This document shows, piece by piece, positions 26,183-34,529 of a stretch of DNA of 64,000 bases. The notes under the pieces were generated by a model. That model saw only the letters and a program-made list of their open reading frames with translations, searched no databases and was not told where the DNA came from. Position 1 is the first letter of the stretch. Every line of letters starts with the position of its first letter. The DNA comes from Flavimaricola sp. (GTDB lineage Bacteria; Pseudomonadota; Alphaproteobacteria; Rhodobacterales; Rhodobacteraceae). The position numbers and the translations under genes were made by a program. The stretch spans positions 26,716 through 90,715 of the forward strand of contig JAQWWH010000031.1 in assembly GCA_029255105.1 (NCBI GenBank), read 5' to 3'.

Positions 26183-27088
26183 TTAGTTGGACTGAGCCTG
26201 ACGAACAGCGATGATGCTTTCGTAGTAGGAGTGGTCGATCGGAACGAAGCCGGAGGTCTCGCCCGAGGCCACGCCGTAGGCGCAATTGGGGTCGTTTGCG
26301 TGCAGGTCTGCGACCAGCTGGGTCATGGTGGCGCGAACGTCCTCGGGCAGGCTGTTGCGCAGAACAACGGGGCCTTCGGGGATCGGCTTGGAGATCCAGA
26401 TCTGGACAAGGTCGTTCATGTCGACAAGGCCGGCATCCACAGCGCGACGCAGGGCGCCCGAGTTGTAGCCGTCTTCCCAATCGCCCTGAGCGTCGGCCCA
26501 GGTCACGCCGGCGTCGATGTCGCCGTTGTTGACCGCAACGATCGTCTGCTCGTGGCCACCGGTGAAGAGAACCTCACCAAAGTACTCGCCCGACGCCATC
26601 GAGTACCCCTCGGCAGGAATCTCGACCGACGGGATCAGGTAACCGGAGGTGGAGTTGGGGTCGCCAAAGCCAAACTCCTTACCAGCCAGATCGGCGAGCG
26701 AAGTGATAGCGCTGTCGGCGCGCGCGATGCCGATGGAATGGTAGGTGTAAGAACCATCGAGGTTCGCCTTGACCAGTACGGGGCTGACCGCCTCCGGATC
26801 TTCGAGGTAGACGGCGGCGTAGCCGGAGGCACCGAGCCATGCCATGTCGATGGTTCCGCCAAGAAGCCCCTGAAGAACACCGTTGTAGTCGGCGGGGGCG
26901 AACAGCTTGACGGGAACGCCAAGCGCTTCTTCAGCGTAGACGCGCAGGCACTCGTTGCTGTTCAGACGGTCCTGGGCGTTTTCGCCACCTAGAAGGCCGA
27001 TGCGGAATTCGGTGATCGCATGGCCTTCGGCCGAGGCGACAGAGGCGAGGGCCGTGGTGGCCAGCGCGAGGGCGATGATCTTTTTCAT
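26183..27088 (-). CDS. phnD: Phosphonate ABC transporter substrate-binding protein PhnD
   Basis: A 301-residue periplasmic binding protein with a clear signal peptide, MKKIIALALATTALASVASAEG. The PhnD pattern follows: FRIGLLGGENAQDRL, YNGVLQGLLGGTIDMAWLGASGYAAVYLED, FGFGDPNSTSGYLIPSVE, VLFTGGHEQTIVAVNNGDIDAGVTWAD. The ORF track runs 91 codons upstream; ATG 27088 is the signal-peptide start. It lies between phnC and the permeases. Confidence 0.96.
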   Translation of the reverse strand: MKKIIALALATTALASVASAEGHAITEFRIGLLGGENAQDRLNSNECLRVYAEEALGVPVKLFAPADYNGVLQGLLGGTIDMAWLGASGYAAVYLEDPEAVSPVLVKANLDGSYTYHSIGIARADSAITSLADLAGKEFGFGDPNSTSGYLIPSVEIPAEGYSMASGEYFGEVLFTGGHEQTIVAVNNGDIDAGVTWADAQGDWEDGYNSGALRRAVDAGLVDMNDLVQIWISKPIPEGPVVLRNSLPEDVRATMTQLVADLHANDPNCAYGVASGETSGFVPIDHSYYESIIAVRQAQSN

Positions 27089-27152
27089 AGTCTTTCTCCG
27101 GTTGGGTGGGTCCGCCTGGATGTCCAGGCGGGGTCGTGAAAGGGAAACGGGG

Positions 27153-27956
27153 TCAGTTCGCAGCGACGCGGGGGCGTTCGATTGCGTCGATCTGGGTCGA
27201 GGTGGCCTCTTCCGAGAAGTCGGCACCCGCACCGTAGATATCGCGGGCAACGCCGGTGGTGAGTTGGGCGGGCGTGCCGTCAAACACCATCCGCCCGCCG
27301 CGCATCCCGATGACCCGGTCGCAATACCGGCGGGCCGTATCGAGGGTGTGCAGGTTGGCAATCACCGTGCGCCCGTCTTCTTCGTGAATGCGGCGCAAGG
27401 CATCCATGACGATCTGGGCGTTCATTGGGTCAAGGCTGGCGATGGGTTCATCGGCGAGGATAATCTTGGGGTCCTGCATGAGGGCCCGCGCGATGGCGAC
27501 CCGCTGCTGTTGCCCGCCCGACAGGGCCTCCGCCCGCTTTTCTGCCTGCTCGGCAATGCCAAGGCGGTCGAGAATGTCGATGGCCCGGTCAATGTCGGAC
27601 TGGGGATAGAGGTTGAACATTGTCGCAAGGGTAGAGCGGCGGTTCAACGTGCCATGCAGGACGTTCGAGACGACATCCATTCGGGGCACAAGGTTGAACT
27701 GCTGAAAAATCATGGCGCATTCAGACTGCCAATGACGCTTGTCCGCCCCACGCAGGGACGTGATGTCGCGCCCCTCGAACTCGACTGTGCCCGATGTCGC
27801 ATCGGCCAGCCGATTAAGCATCCGAAGCATGGTGGATTTACCGGCCCCAGAGCGACCGATCACACCGATCATGGCTGGTTTGCTGACCTCGAACCCGACG
27901 CGATCAACGGCTGTCTTGCTGCCAAATACCTTGGTCAGCTCTGTCACTTTCAGCAT
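27153..27956 (-). CDS. phnC: Phosphonate ABC transporter ATP-binding protein PhnC
   Basis: A 267-residue ATPase of the importer. Walker A is [10 protein letters not shown], followed by the Q-loop [21 protein letters not shown], the signature [15 protein letters not shown] and Walker [54 protein letters not shown] is typical of PhnC. It is first in phnC-D-E-E-transferase, downstream of a Pho-box-like site. Confidence 0.95.
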   Translation of the reverse strand: MLKVTELTKVFGSKTAVDRVGFEVSKPAMIGVIGRSGAGKSTMLRMLNRLADATSGTVEFEGRDITSLRGADKRHWQSECAMIFQQFNLVPRMDVVSNVLHGTLNRRSTLATMFNLYPQSDIDRAIDILDRLGIAEQAEKRAEALSGGQQQRVAIARALMQDPKIILADEPIASLDPMNAQIVMDALRRIHEEDGRTVIANLHTLDTARRYCDRVIGMRGGRMVFDGTPAQLTTGVARDIYGAGADFSEEATSTQIDAIERPRVAAN

Positions 27957-28020
27957 CAAGTCATCCCCACTTGGTTGCAGGGGGGATAGGCGGGACTGGA
28001 AACTGAAATGTATCAGCTGA

Positions 28021-28038
28021 GTGAATTTTTAATGACAC
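28021..28038 (-). promoter_or_regulatory. Candidate Pho box upstream of phnC
   Basis: On the minus strand the site reads GTGTCATTAAAAATTCAC. The first half matches six of seven bases of the CTGTCAT consensus; the second half (AATTCAC, 11 bases on) is poor. It lies about 65 bases before the phnC start. PhoB control of phnCDE is common in the family. Confidence 0.35.
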
Positions 28039-28134
28039 CGCACCCTTTGCAGTAGGTTTTGGAATAGGACTCGGGCCCCGGTACGGTCCTAGACTGAGCG
28101 TCGAATCGGTCATCACGCCTGGGGGGCAGTTCTG

Positions 28135-28350
28135 ATGCTGACAACGACGACACATGACACAGGCCTTGCCCATAAGGTCGCCGCACTTTCCACCGAAGAG
28201 GCGCAGGTCTTCCTGCGTACCGAATTGGCCGAACGCAGGCTGCACAGCGTGGTCCGGGTACTGAACTCTGATGTCCTGTCGAGTGACCCATCCAGACGCA
28301 CGACAGCCCTGGCCGCCCTTGCCAAAATCGGTTTTTCGGGCAACGCCTGA
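28135..28350 (+). CDS. Small hypothetical protein
   Basis: 71 residues, soluble, not recognised: MLTTTTHDTGLAHKVAALSTEEAQVFLRTELAERRLHSVVRVLNSDVLSSDPSRRTTALAALAKIGF. Predicted mainly helical. A GGGGGGCAG box lies seven bases before ATG 28135. It stands alone between divergent phnC and the PHP gene. The composition looks coding, but there is no family assignment. Confidence 0.5.
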   Translation: MLTTTTHDTGLAHKVAALSTEEAQVFLRTELAERRLHSVVRVLNSDVLSSDPSRRTTALAALAKIGFSGNA

Positions 28351-28480
28351 CGATCTGCTGCCGACATGGCCGCCCGAAATGCGATCTGAAACTGCGGGCT
28401 GTGCTTTCGGGTCGCCCCGGGTGTCACTCAACCGTTAAGTTTTGCTGCGATTGGAGCAGGACAAATTTCGGAGCGCACCC

Positions 28481-29398
28481 ATGACTGACATCTTTTCGGC
28501 TCCCGGCACATTCTGGCGGGGCAATCTGCACACCCACTCTACCCTTTCAGATGGGGTTCTGGCCCCCGAAGAGGTCTGCCGTCGGTACAAGGCCGAAGGC
28601 TATGACTTTCTGGCGCTGACCGACCATTTCATCGGTCTTTTCAACTACCCCATTGCAGATACCCTGCCGTTCCGGGACGACAGCTTTACCACCATCCTCG
28701 GGGCCGAGATCCATAGCGGTGCCATGCAGAACGGAGAGTTGTGGCATATCCTTGCCGTTGGCCTGCCCGCTGACTTCGCCCCCTCGACTTCGCCGGACTT
28801 TGCGGCACATCCGGACCAGGAGACCGGCCCCGAGCTTGCCGCTCGCGCCCGGGCTGCCGGTGCTTTCGTCGCAGTGGCCCACCCGCAATGGTCCGGCATG
28901 ACCCTCGACGATGCCCGCAGCATCGAGGCCGCACATGCGGTTGAAATCTACAACCACGGATGCGCTATGGGGTGCGACCGCCCGGACGGTTTCCACACCG
29001 CCGATCTGCTTTTGTCAGAAGGGCGCAAGCTGACCCTTGTGGCCACAGACGACGCCCATTTTTCCGAACCTGACCACTTTGGTGGATGGGTCATGGTCAA
29101 GGCGGAACGGAACGACCCCGAGGCCCTTTTGCAGGCCCTGAAAGAGGGGATGTTCTATTCCAGCCAGGGGCCGGAACTGCGTGGGATCACCATCGCGGAC
29201 GGCAAGGTGATTGTCACCTCCAGCGCGGTATCCGCTGTCATCGTTCAAGGACATGGCAGCGCCGCGACCGCCCGCCATGGCCAAAGCATGACCGTGACGG
29301 AGGTGCCGCTATCCCGCTTTGCCAATTCGCCCTGGATCCGCATCACCGTCATGGACAAGTCGGGCAAGCGGGCCTGGTCAAACCCAGTCTGGCTCTGA
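28481..29398 (+). CDS. PHP-domain phosphoesterase
   Basis: A 305-residue metal-dependent hydrolase. PHP motifs in order: NLHTHSTLSDGVL, FLALTDHF, ILGAEIHSG, FVAVAHPQWSG and LVATDDAHFSEPDHFGGWVMV, giving the His/Asp/Glu ligands of a trinuclear site. PHP enzymes of this kind remove phosphate from phosphomonoesters or open cyclic phosphodiesters. ATG 28481 follows CGGAG. It heads a locus with a TIM-barrel protein, a metallophosphoesterase, a Ugp-like importer and a 2H phosphoesterase. A role on an imported organophosphate is inferred; it might also supply the missing PhnP step. Confidence 0.88.
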   Translation: MTDIFSAPGTFWRGNLHTHSTLSDGVLAPEEVCRRYKAEGYDFLALTDHFIGLFNYPIADTLPFRDDSFTTILGAEIHSGAMQNGELWHILAVGLPADFAPSTSPDFAAHPDQETGPELAARARAAGAFVAVAHPQWSGMTLDDARSIEAAHAVEIYNHGCAMGCDRPDGFHTADLLLSEGRKLTLVATDDAHFSEPDHFGGWVMVKAERNDPEALLQALKEGMFYSSQGPELRGITIADGKVIVTSSAVSAVIVQGHGSAATARHGQSMTVTEVPLSRFANSPWIRITVMDKSGKRAWSNPVWL

Positions 29399-29489
29399 AC
29401 GGCCCGGACCGACCAATTCGTCACGAAACGGTCACCGGCCGGACCTATCCCGAAGCCATCCCTCCCCGAATCTCTGACGGAGAATGGCA

Positions 29490-30140
29490 ATGACTGGAAC
29501 TGACCTGCCGGTGATCGGCGCGGCGCTGACCGTGACCGAACTTGAGACCTATAGATCCTGGCTACTGGACAAGCAGCGCGACCTTGAGTTGCAGACATTT
29601 CATTCAGCAGAGGTGCTGAACAGCGACTGGCGCCCCTTGGCCGAGGAAGCCCGCAAGCAACTTGACGGATACACCGGCCGCCTTGGCATCCATGGTCCCT
29701 TCTGGGGTTTCACGATCCACAGTCTTGACCCTGATGTCCGGGCGGTGGTCGCCCGCCGAATGGACCAGGGTCTTGACGTCTGCGCCGCTGTGGGCGCAAC
29801 CCAGATGGTGGTGCACTCGCCCTATTCGACCTGGGACTACAACAACCTGGACAATAATCCCGGTGCGCGGGACCGAGTAATAGAAAATGTCCACGACACT
29901 CTTGGCGCAGCCGTCAAGCGGGCCGAGGACCAGGGCGTGACGCTGGTGATCGAGAACATTGAGGATATCGATCCGATGGCGCGCAAGGCCCTCGCCGAGA
30001 GCTTTGGTTCCAAGGCAGTCCGCCTTTCGATTGATACCGGCCACGCGCACTATGCACATATCTCGACCGGCGCCCCGCCGGTGGATTACTTTGTCACCGC
30101 CGCCGGTGAGATGCTGCATCACATTCATCTGCAAGATTGA
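29490..30140 (+). CDS. Sugar phosphate isomerase/epimerase-like TIM-barrel protein, cut short by in-frame TGA
   Basis: 216 residues from ATG 29490 (GACGGAG at good spacing; ATG 29484 is too close). It belongs to the xylose-isomerase-like / AP-endonuclease-2 superfamily: RLGIHGPFWGF, MVVHSPYSTWDYNN, VTLVIENIEDIDP, VRLSIDTGHAHYAH and EMLHHIHLQD carry the usual His/Glu/Asp metal ligands. The frame stops at TGA 30138, just after HLQD, where relatives continue with the last barrel strand. The same frame resumes and runs to 30314. Either a nonsense mutation, a readthrough event, or a sequence error explains it. Confidence 0.78.
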   Translation: MTGTDLPVIGAALTVTELETYRSWLLDKQRDLELQTFHSAEVLNSDWRPLAEEARKQLDGYTGRLGIHGPFWGFTIHSLDPDVRAVVARRMDQGLDVCAAVGATQMVVHSPYSTWDYNNLDNNPGARDRVIENVHDTLGAAVKRAEDQGVTLVIENIEDIDPMARKALAESFGSKAVRLSIDTGHAHYAHISTGAPPVDYFVTAAGEMLHHIHLQD

Positions 30141-30314
30141 GAAGGCTATGCCGATCGGCATTGGGCCCTTGGCGACGGTACGGTCCGGTGGGCCGCAGTC
30201 TTTCGGGCCATCGGTCGACTGACAATCAAACCGCGCCTGATTTTGGAGCTGCGGGACAAGAGCGGCATCCCCGCCTCGATGGCGCTGCTGGAACGGGAGG
30301 GTTTGGGACAATGA
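30138..30314 (+). other. In-frame continuation after TGA: C-terminal part of the TIM-barrel gene
   Basis: After TGA the same frame reads EGYADRHWALGDGTVRWAAVFRAIGRLTIKPRLILELRDKSGIPASMALLEREGLGQ and stops at 30314. GYADRHWALGDGTV is the typical C-terminal segment after HLQD in this superfamily. The final TGA overlaps the next gene's ATG (ATGA), as expected of an intact coupled gene. The tail shows no further decay. Confidence 0.8.
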
Positions 30315-31129
30315 CCATCGACACTCTGAAGCTGATCGTGATCAGCGACCTGCATCTTCTCGCGGAGGGCAAGACCTCAATGGGGCTCGATACCGCCGAT
30401 CGGTTGCGGACCTGTGTGGCCGCCATCAACGACCGGCACACTGATGCAGACCTGTGCGTTATCGCCGGCGACCTGGCCGATCTGGGAGAGCGGGCAGCAT
30501 ACGATCTGTTGAAAGAAATACTGCAGGATCTTGTCATCCCGGTTGCGATCACCATCGGTAACCATGACGATCGCGAAACGTTTCTGAGCGTCTTTGGCCA
30601 GTCCGAAGCCGCCGAGACCGGGTTTGTGGACAAGGTCATCGACATGGCTGGGCAGCGCGTCATCCTCCTCGATAGTGCCATCGCCTTTGGTGTGCATGAA
30701 GGAGCGCTTTCCCCCGAACAACTGGAGTGGCTAGGCGACAGGCTGAAAGAGGCGAAAGATCGCCCCGTTGTCGTGGTTCTGCACCACCATGCCAATCCGC
30801 TTCACACGAATGTGGACCGGATCATTCTTTCCAACGGGGCAGAGTTCGCGAGCGTCCTGAAGCGGCATCCCGACATCCGGCAGGTCATCGCGGGGCATGT
30901 CCACTATACCTCGACCGCGATCTGGCACGGGTTGCCCTTCACCACGCTGGCGGGCGGGCATTACAACGTCACGATCCCCCTCGACGCTCCTAAAGCTAGG
31001 ATTGCCCGGCTGTCAGGCCCAGGCCAGATGGCGATTGTACTGTCGGACGCGGACCAGACATTGGTCCACTTTGACAACTTTATCGATGATCATCGCGATC
31101 TTGATCTGGTTGACGGCATTTCCGCCTGA
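30311..31129 (+). CDS. Calcineurin-like metallophosphoesterase (GpdQ/CpdA type)
   Basis: A 272-residue class III phosphodiesterase. The dinuclear metal motifs are complete: ISDLHLL, IAGDLADLG, TIGNHDDRE, VVLHHHANP and IAGHVHYTS. Relatives split cyclic nucleotides (CpdA) or glycerophosphodiesters (GpdQ). The ORF track opens upstream in the tail of the previous gene; ATG 30311 overlaps that gene's last stop by ATGA. No signal peptide, so it acts in the cytoplasm on imported substrate. With the Ugp-like importer next to it, a phosphodiester substrate is likely (inference). Confidence 0.9.
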   Translation: MTIDTLKLIVISDLHLLAEGKTSMGLDTADRLRTCVAAINDRHTDADLCVIAGDLADLGERAAYDLLKEILQDLVIPVAITIGNHDDRETFLSVFGQSEAAETGFVDKVIDMAGQRVILLDSAIAFGVHEGALSPEQLEWLGDRLKEAKDRPVVVVLHHHANPLHTNVDRIILSNGAEFASVLKRHPDIRQVIAGHVHYTSTAIWHGLPFTTLAGGHYNVTIPLDAPKARIARLSGPGQMAIVLSDADQTLVHFDNFIDDHRDLDLVDGISA

Positions 31130-31193
31130 TCCGCGCAAAGAACCGGGCGAACGGCCGGCGCCGTCGTCCGGTTGAAACATTGCCGATTCAAAA

Positions 31194-31222
31194 CTGTCAA
31201 CCAATCCATAAACGACTGTCAC
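31194..31222 (+). promoter_or_regulatory. Candidate Pho box upstream of the Ugp-like operon
   Basis: CTGTCAA at 31194 and CTGTCAC at 31216 are exactly 22 bases apart, twice the 11-base Pho repeat, with a poor middle unit (TCCATAA). It ends 57 bases before the binding-protein start, a fair place for a PhoB site. Confidence 0.5.
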
Positions 31223-31279
31223 CCAGCGCCCATATCCCAGCCTTGTTGGAAGAACACCTCATGATCTGGGAGCTGATCC

Positions 31280-32608
31280 ATGAACATCAAAATCACGACA
31301 CTTGCGCTGCTCGCGACCACCGGCATGGCCGGCGCGGCTGCGGCCCAAACATCCTTTGAATATTGGTACGGCCTGTCCGGCGATCTGGGCAATGTGGTGC
31401 AGGAAACATGCAACCGCTTTAACGCCAGCCAATCCGAGTATGAAATCGTCTGTGTCGGCCAGGACGGCTACGAAGCCGCCGTGCAGAACACGATCGCAGC
31501 CTTTCGGGCGGGCCAGCACCCGACCATCGTGCAGTCCTTTGATGCAGGCACGGCCGACCTGATGCTGTCGGGCGAATTCTACCCCGTCCAGCAGATGATG
31601 GCGGACTACGACATTGCGATCGACTGGTCCAACTACTTCCCCGGCATCTCGAACTACTACGCCGCCTCTACCGGCGAACTGTTTTCCATGCCCTTCAACT
31701 CGTCCACCCCAGTCTACTACTATAACGAGGACATGTTCGCTGCCGCAGGCATCGAAGAAGCCCCGTTGACCTGGGAAGGCTTTGCTGAGGCGCTTGTCGC
31801 CATCAAGGATTCGGGTGTTGAGTGCCCCTATGCCTATGCGCCGTCGACCTGGATCGACCTCGAGCAGTTTTCAATGGCCCACAACATTCCCGTGGCGTCC
31901 AACGACAACGGCTACTCCGGCCTTGACTCCGAACTGCTGTTCAACACGACCCAGCATGTTCAGCACATGGAAAACATCCAAAGCTGGATCAACGACGGCT
32001 ACGCCCAGATCCGCACTGCCCAGTCCGGCCTGTCGGCCCGGGAAAGCTTTGTCCAGGGCGAATGCGCGATCTTCTTTTCGTCGATCGCCGACCACAACAC
32101 CGTGGGCAAGATCGCGCCCGAAGGCCTGAACTGGGAAGTTCAGATGATCCCCGTCTACGAAGGGTTCGAGCGGCACAACACCGTTGTCGGCGGCGCCTCT
32201 CTTTGGGTTCTTTCGGGCAAGACCGAGGAAGAGTATCGCGGTGCGGCCGCCTACCTGTCCTTCTTGGCCACACCCGAGAGCGAAGAGTTCTGGGCAACCA
32301 ACACCGGCTACATCCCGGTGACCCAGACAGGCTATGACGCGCTGATCGAAAAGGGCTTTTACGACGCGGCCCCCTATGCGGGTCGCGAGATCGCCATCCA
32401 GTCGCTGACCTACACAGCCCCCAACAACCTAACGCGGGGCATTCGTCTGGGTGGCTTCATTCAGATCCGTTCTGAATGGACCAACGAAGTGGGTGCCGCC
32501 CTTGCCGGTCAAAAGACTATGCAGGAAGCCCTCGATACCGCTGTCGAGCGCGGCAACGTCATCCTGGATCGTTTTGCCCGCACCTACGCTGGGAAAACTT
32601 TCCCCTGA
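31280..32608 (+). CDS. UgpB-like ABC transporter substrate-binding protein
   Basis: A 442-residue periplasmic protein with signal peptide MNIKITTLALLATTGMAGAAAAQ. It resembles E. coli UgpB throughout: FEYWYGLSGDLGNVVQETCNRFNAS, QDGYEAAVQNTIAAFRAGQHPTIVQSFDAGTADLM, MPFNSSTPVYYYNEDMF, IGGASLWV-like VVGGASLWVLSG, GYIPVTQTGYDAL and LDTAVERGN. UgpB binds glycerol-3-phosphate and glycerophosphocholine. Here the substrate is probably a related phosphate ester. A Pho-box-like site precedes it and a stem-loop follows it. Confidence 0.92.
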   Translation: MNIKITTLALLATTGMAGAAAAQTSFEYWYGLSGDLGNVVQETCNRFNASQSEYEIVCVGQDGYEAAVQNTIAAFRAGQHPTIVQSFDAGTADLMLSGEFYPVQQMMADYDIAIDWSNYFPGISNYYAASTGELFSMPFNSSTPVYYYNEDMFAAAGIEEAPLTWEGFAEALVAIKDSGVECPYAYAPSTWIDLEQFSMAHNIPVASNDNGYSGLDSELLFNTTQHVQHMENIQSWINDGYAQIRTAQSGLSARESFVQGECAIFFSSIADHNTVGKIAPEGLNWEVQMIPVYEGFERHNTVVGGASLWVLSGKTEEEYRGAAAYLSFLATPESEEFWATNTGYIPVTQTGYDALIEKGFYDAAPYAGREIAIQSLTYTAPNNLTRGIRLGGFIQIRSEWTNEVGAALAGQKTMQEALDTAVERGNVILDRFARTYAGKTFP

Positions 32609-32628
32609 TCGCGTCACAGACCGAATGG

Positions 32629-32656
32629 AAGGGCGGCCCGGTTCGGGGCCGCCCTT
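32629..32656 (+). other. Stem-loop between ugpB-like and permease genes
   Basis: AAGGGCGGCCC and GGGCCGCCCTT pair perfectly over a six-base loop. No T-run follows; it is probably an mRNA-stabilising or partial terminator element favouring binding-protein expression. Confidence 0.65.
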
Positions 32657-32695
32657 CGCCTTCCGGACCCGCAACCATCCCGTCAGGAGCCCCCG

Positions 32696-33577
32696 ATGCG
32701 TCGCGCCTACTTCAAGAACAACTGGATTGCCGCCCTGGTCGTGGCTCCGCAACTCCTGATCATCTTTGTGTTCTTTTACTGGCCCGCCAGCCAGGCGGTG
32801 TATTGGGCCTTTACCCTTGAGCAACCTTGGGGCGGCGGCAACACCTGGGTCGGGCTGGACAACTTCCGCCAAGTGCTAGGTGACCCTGTCTACTGGCAAT
32901 CCGTGACTGCCTCGATCATTTTTGCCCTGTCCTCAACGGTGCTGGCCATGGGGATGGCCCTCATTCTGGCCTTGTTCGCCGACCGGCAGTTGAAAGGCTA
33001 CAAGATCTTTCGCATCGGGCTGATCTGGCCCTATGCAATCGCCGCCCCTGCTGTCGGGCTGGCCTTCAGGTTTGTCTTCAACCCCAACGCTGGCCTTTTG
33101 TCATTTGTAAACAAAGCCATGCCAGGTCTATGGGACCCGACCCTGAACGGAAACCAAGCGCTGATCATGGTCATCGTCGCCGGATCGTGGAAGCTGATTT
33201 CCTACAACTTCATCTTCTTTCTTGCAGCCCTGCAGTCGATCCCCCGCAGCCTGGTCGAGGCCGGAGCAATGGATGGCGCGGGCGTGCTGCGCCGGATGCG
33301 CGACATCCAGTTGCCCCTGCTGGCACCAACGTTCTTCTTCATCCTCGTCATCAACATCACGGACAGTTTCACCGACAGCTTTGGCATCATCGACACCCTC
33401 ACGGGGGGTGGCCCTGCCCGGGCGACCGACCTGATGGTCTACAAGATCTATTCGGATGGCTTTCGCGGCTTTGACTATTCAGGTGCCGCCACCCAGTCGA
33501 TCATCCTGATGGTCCTCGTCATCGCCCTGACCTTTGTCCAGTTCCGCTACATCGAGCGACGCGTGCACTACACCTGA
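32696..33577 (+). CDS. UgpA-like ABC transporter permease
   Basis: A 293-residue inner-membrane permease of the MalF type with about six helices. AALVVAPQLLIIFVFFYWPASQAVYWAFTLEQPWGGGNTWVGLDNFRQVL is the usual N-terminus; the EAA loop is VEAGAMDGAGVLRRMRDIQLPLLAPTFFFIL. FTDSFGIIDTLTGGGPARATDLMVYKIYSDGFRGFDYSGAATQSIILM closely follows UgpA. GGAG lies 12 bases upstream. Confidence 0.93.
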   Translation: MRRAYFKNNWIAALVVAPQLLIIFVFFYWPASQAVYWAFTLEQPWGGGNTWVGLDNFRQVLGDPVYWQSVTASIIFALSSTVLAMGMALILALFADRQLKGYKIFRIGLIWPYAIAAPAVGLAFRFVFNPNAGLLSFVNKAMPGLWDPTLNGNQALIMVIVAGSWKLISYNFIFFLAALQSIPRSLVEAGAMDGAGVLRRMRDIQLPLLAPTFFFILVINITDSFTDSFGIIDTLTGGGPARATDLMVYKIYSDGFRGFDYSGAATQSIILMVLVIALTFVQFRYIERRVHYT

Positions 33578-33589
33578 GAGGACGGCGCC

Positions 33590-34519
33590 ATGATCGAACG
33601 CACCCCCATCCTGAATGTCGCCACCCACCTGATCCTGATCACAGGGCTGGCGCTGCTACTCTTGCCGGTCTGGATCGCCTATGTGGCGGCGACACATGAC
33701 CTTCAGACGGTCAATTCGGCCCCGGTCGAGATGTGGCCGGGTGACCAGCTTTGGATCAATGTCCAGGCTGCCTGGACCCAGGCCGATTTTGGGCCAAAGT
33801 TCATCAATACTTTCATAGTTTCGGTGGGCGTTGTGGTCGGCAAGATCACTATTGCCGCCATCACCGCCTTTGGGATCGTCTTCTTCAATCACCGGCTGCG
33901 GATGGCGATCTTCTGGCTGATCTTCATCACCCTGATGCTCCCTCTCGAGGTGCGCATCGTGCCGACCTACGCGGTCGCCGCCAACGCCTTGATGCCCTTT
34001 CAGACAATTCTGGACTGGACTGGCATGACATGGCTGATCGAGCAGGCATCGGGGGTCCGGGTCGATCTTCAATGGAACATGCTTAATTCCTACACCGGGC
34101 TGATCCTGCCCTTGATCGCTACCGCAACCGGGACATTCCTGTATCGCCAATTCTTTCTCACGATCCCCGATGAACTGGTAGAGGCAGCCAAGATGGACGG
34201 GGCCGGACCCTTGCGCTTCCTTTGGCAAGTGCTGATCCCCCTGTCGCGAACCAATATCGCGGCACTCGCGACCATCATGTTCGTATACTCCTGGAACCAG
34301 TATCTCTGGCCCCTACTGATCATCACGGACCGGGCCAACTATGGTCTTGTCGTCGTGGAACTTGGCAATCTGGTGCCTGATGCCATGACCACCGGGGGGG
34401 GCGTCCCCAACTGGCATATCGCGATGGCTGCCACCCTCATGGTCATGATCCCGCCAATCCTCGTCGTCATTTTCATGCAGCGCTGGTTCGTGCGCGGCCT
34501 TATTAACACTGACAAGTAA
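33590..34519 (+). CDS. UgpE-like ABC transporter permease
   Basis: A 309-residue permease of the MalG type. [48 protein letters not shown] is UgpE-like; the EAA loop is [30 protein letters not shown], followed by [15 protein letters not shown]. It pairs with the UgpA-like protein 12 bases upstream and is followed by the ATPase gene at 10 bases. Confidence 0.93.
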   Translation: MIERTPILNVATHLILITGLALLLLPVWIAYVAATHDLQTVNSAPVEMWPGDQLWINVQAAWTQADFGPKFINTFIVSVGVVVGKITIAAITAFGIVFFNHRLRMAIFWLIFITLMLPLEVRIVPTYAVAANALMPFQTILDWTGMTWLIEQASGVRVDLQWNMLNSYTGLILPLIATATGTFLYRQFFLTIPDELVEAAKMDGAGPLRFLWQVLIPLSRTNIAALATIMFVYSWNQYLWPLLIITDRANYGLVVVELGNLVPDAMTTGGGVPNWHIAMAATLMVMIPPILVVIFMQRWFVRGLINTDK

Positions 34520-34529
34520 GGAGCCTCCG

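Noticed and set aside
28351-28480. Pho box just before the PHP gene (GTGTCACTCAA)
   Set aside because: Only one half-site is present; no second CTGTCA unit at 11 or 22 bases.
29484-30314. Frameshift in the TIM-barrel gene
   Set aside because: The downstream homology is in the same frame; only a single in-frame TGA interrupts it.
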